DNA of 64,000 bases from assembly GCA_040954595.2 (NCBI GenBank), contig CM082583.2:5766001-5830000 (forward strand). The letters run 5' to 3'. This document shows, in pieces, positions 63,901 through 64,000 of the stretch. The first letter of the stretch is position 1. The number at the start of each line of letters is the position of its first letter. Source of the stretch: Balanoglossus misakiensis (taxonomy: Eukaryota; Hemichordata). A program made the position numbers and the translations under genes. The notes under the pieces are model-generated. The model saw only the letters and a program-made list of their open reading frames with translations, was not told the DNA's origin and did not search any database.

Positions 63901-64000
63901 AAAATGTACTATCTTTAATTTATTTTTATATTCCACGTGACTGTCACATTTTGTACAACTAATGAACTTTATCGTCGTCTGCGTACTGCTATACGTCTTC
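60921..64000. other. Non-coding, one motif cluster near the right end
   Basis: No gene recognised. GATAAATAAACAAT occurs at 62805-62818 and again at 62921-62934, and TGTTGATAAA at 62801 and 62881. A compact motif cluster lies at 63054-63251. Confidence 0.5.
63054..63251. promoter_or_regulatory. Cluster of K50-homeodomain, GATA and nuclear-receptor motifs
   Basis: GGATTAATC (63054), TTAATCC (63158), two TTATCAG GATA-type sites (63169 and 63188) and TGACCTTGGAATG (63239), which combines an extended nuclear-receptor half-site with a TEAD-like GGAATG, all fall within 200 bp. The motifs are direct matches; enhancer activity is inference. Confidence 0.25.

Overview
The window looks like animal nuclear DNA, most likely from a marine invertebrate. 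It has one intronless class A GPCR gene in tens of kilobases of AT-rich non-coding sequence, with many CTGT, GAT and TATG microsatellites, metazoan-style core promoter elements, and a very large tandem satellite. Nothing bacterial, viral or organellar was recognised. Nothing in the sequence fixes the phylum. The receptor type (vasopressin/NPS/CCAP/GnRH-receptor superfamily) occurs across bilaterians.

Layout. (1) 1-8.5 kb: non-coding, with two microsatellites and one weak candidate exon (6629-6727). (2) 8.55-11.62 kb: a compact gene model. It has an upstream 17-bp palindrome, a TATA box with a correctly spaced initiator and a DPE-like match, a 5' leader carrying an 18-codon uORF and a possible small intron, a 321-codon seven-transmembrane receptor (9168-10133, + strand), and a long 3' UTR ending near tandem AATAAA signals. 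(3) 11.6-28.7 kb: non-coding, with scattered microsatellites, a Z-DNA-prone tract, a C16 run, four palindromic CREs and a homeodomain/POU-rich AT block. (4) 28,723-53,966: an uninterrupted array of about 287 copies of an 88-bp, roughly 30% GC monomer, making up 39% of the window. Its edges are divergent, its cores are homogenised in zones, and it shows higher-order structure. It runs directly into a 233-bp (TATG)n tract. (5) 54.2-64 kb: non-coding, with a nested hairpin at 55,753-55,801, two more microsatellites and a TF-motif cluster near the right end.

The two points of most interest are the satellite and the receptor. In the satellite, two substitutions separating edge monomers from core monomers both extend hairpin stems, and monomers of the edge type recur inside the array at exact multiples of 88 bp. 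The receptor keeps the scaffold residues of a class A GPCR but is altered at three activation switches (DRY to DRF, CWxP to CGLP, NPxxY to NPFIF). No interaction between the gene and the satellite can be inferred. All family assignments come from reading motifs by eye; no database search was run.
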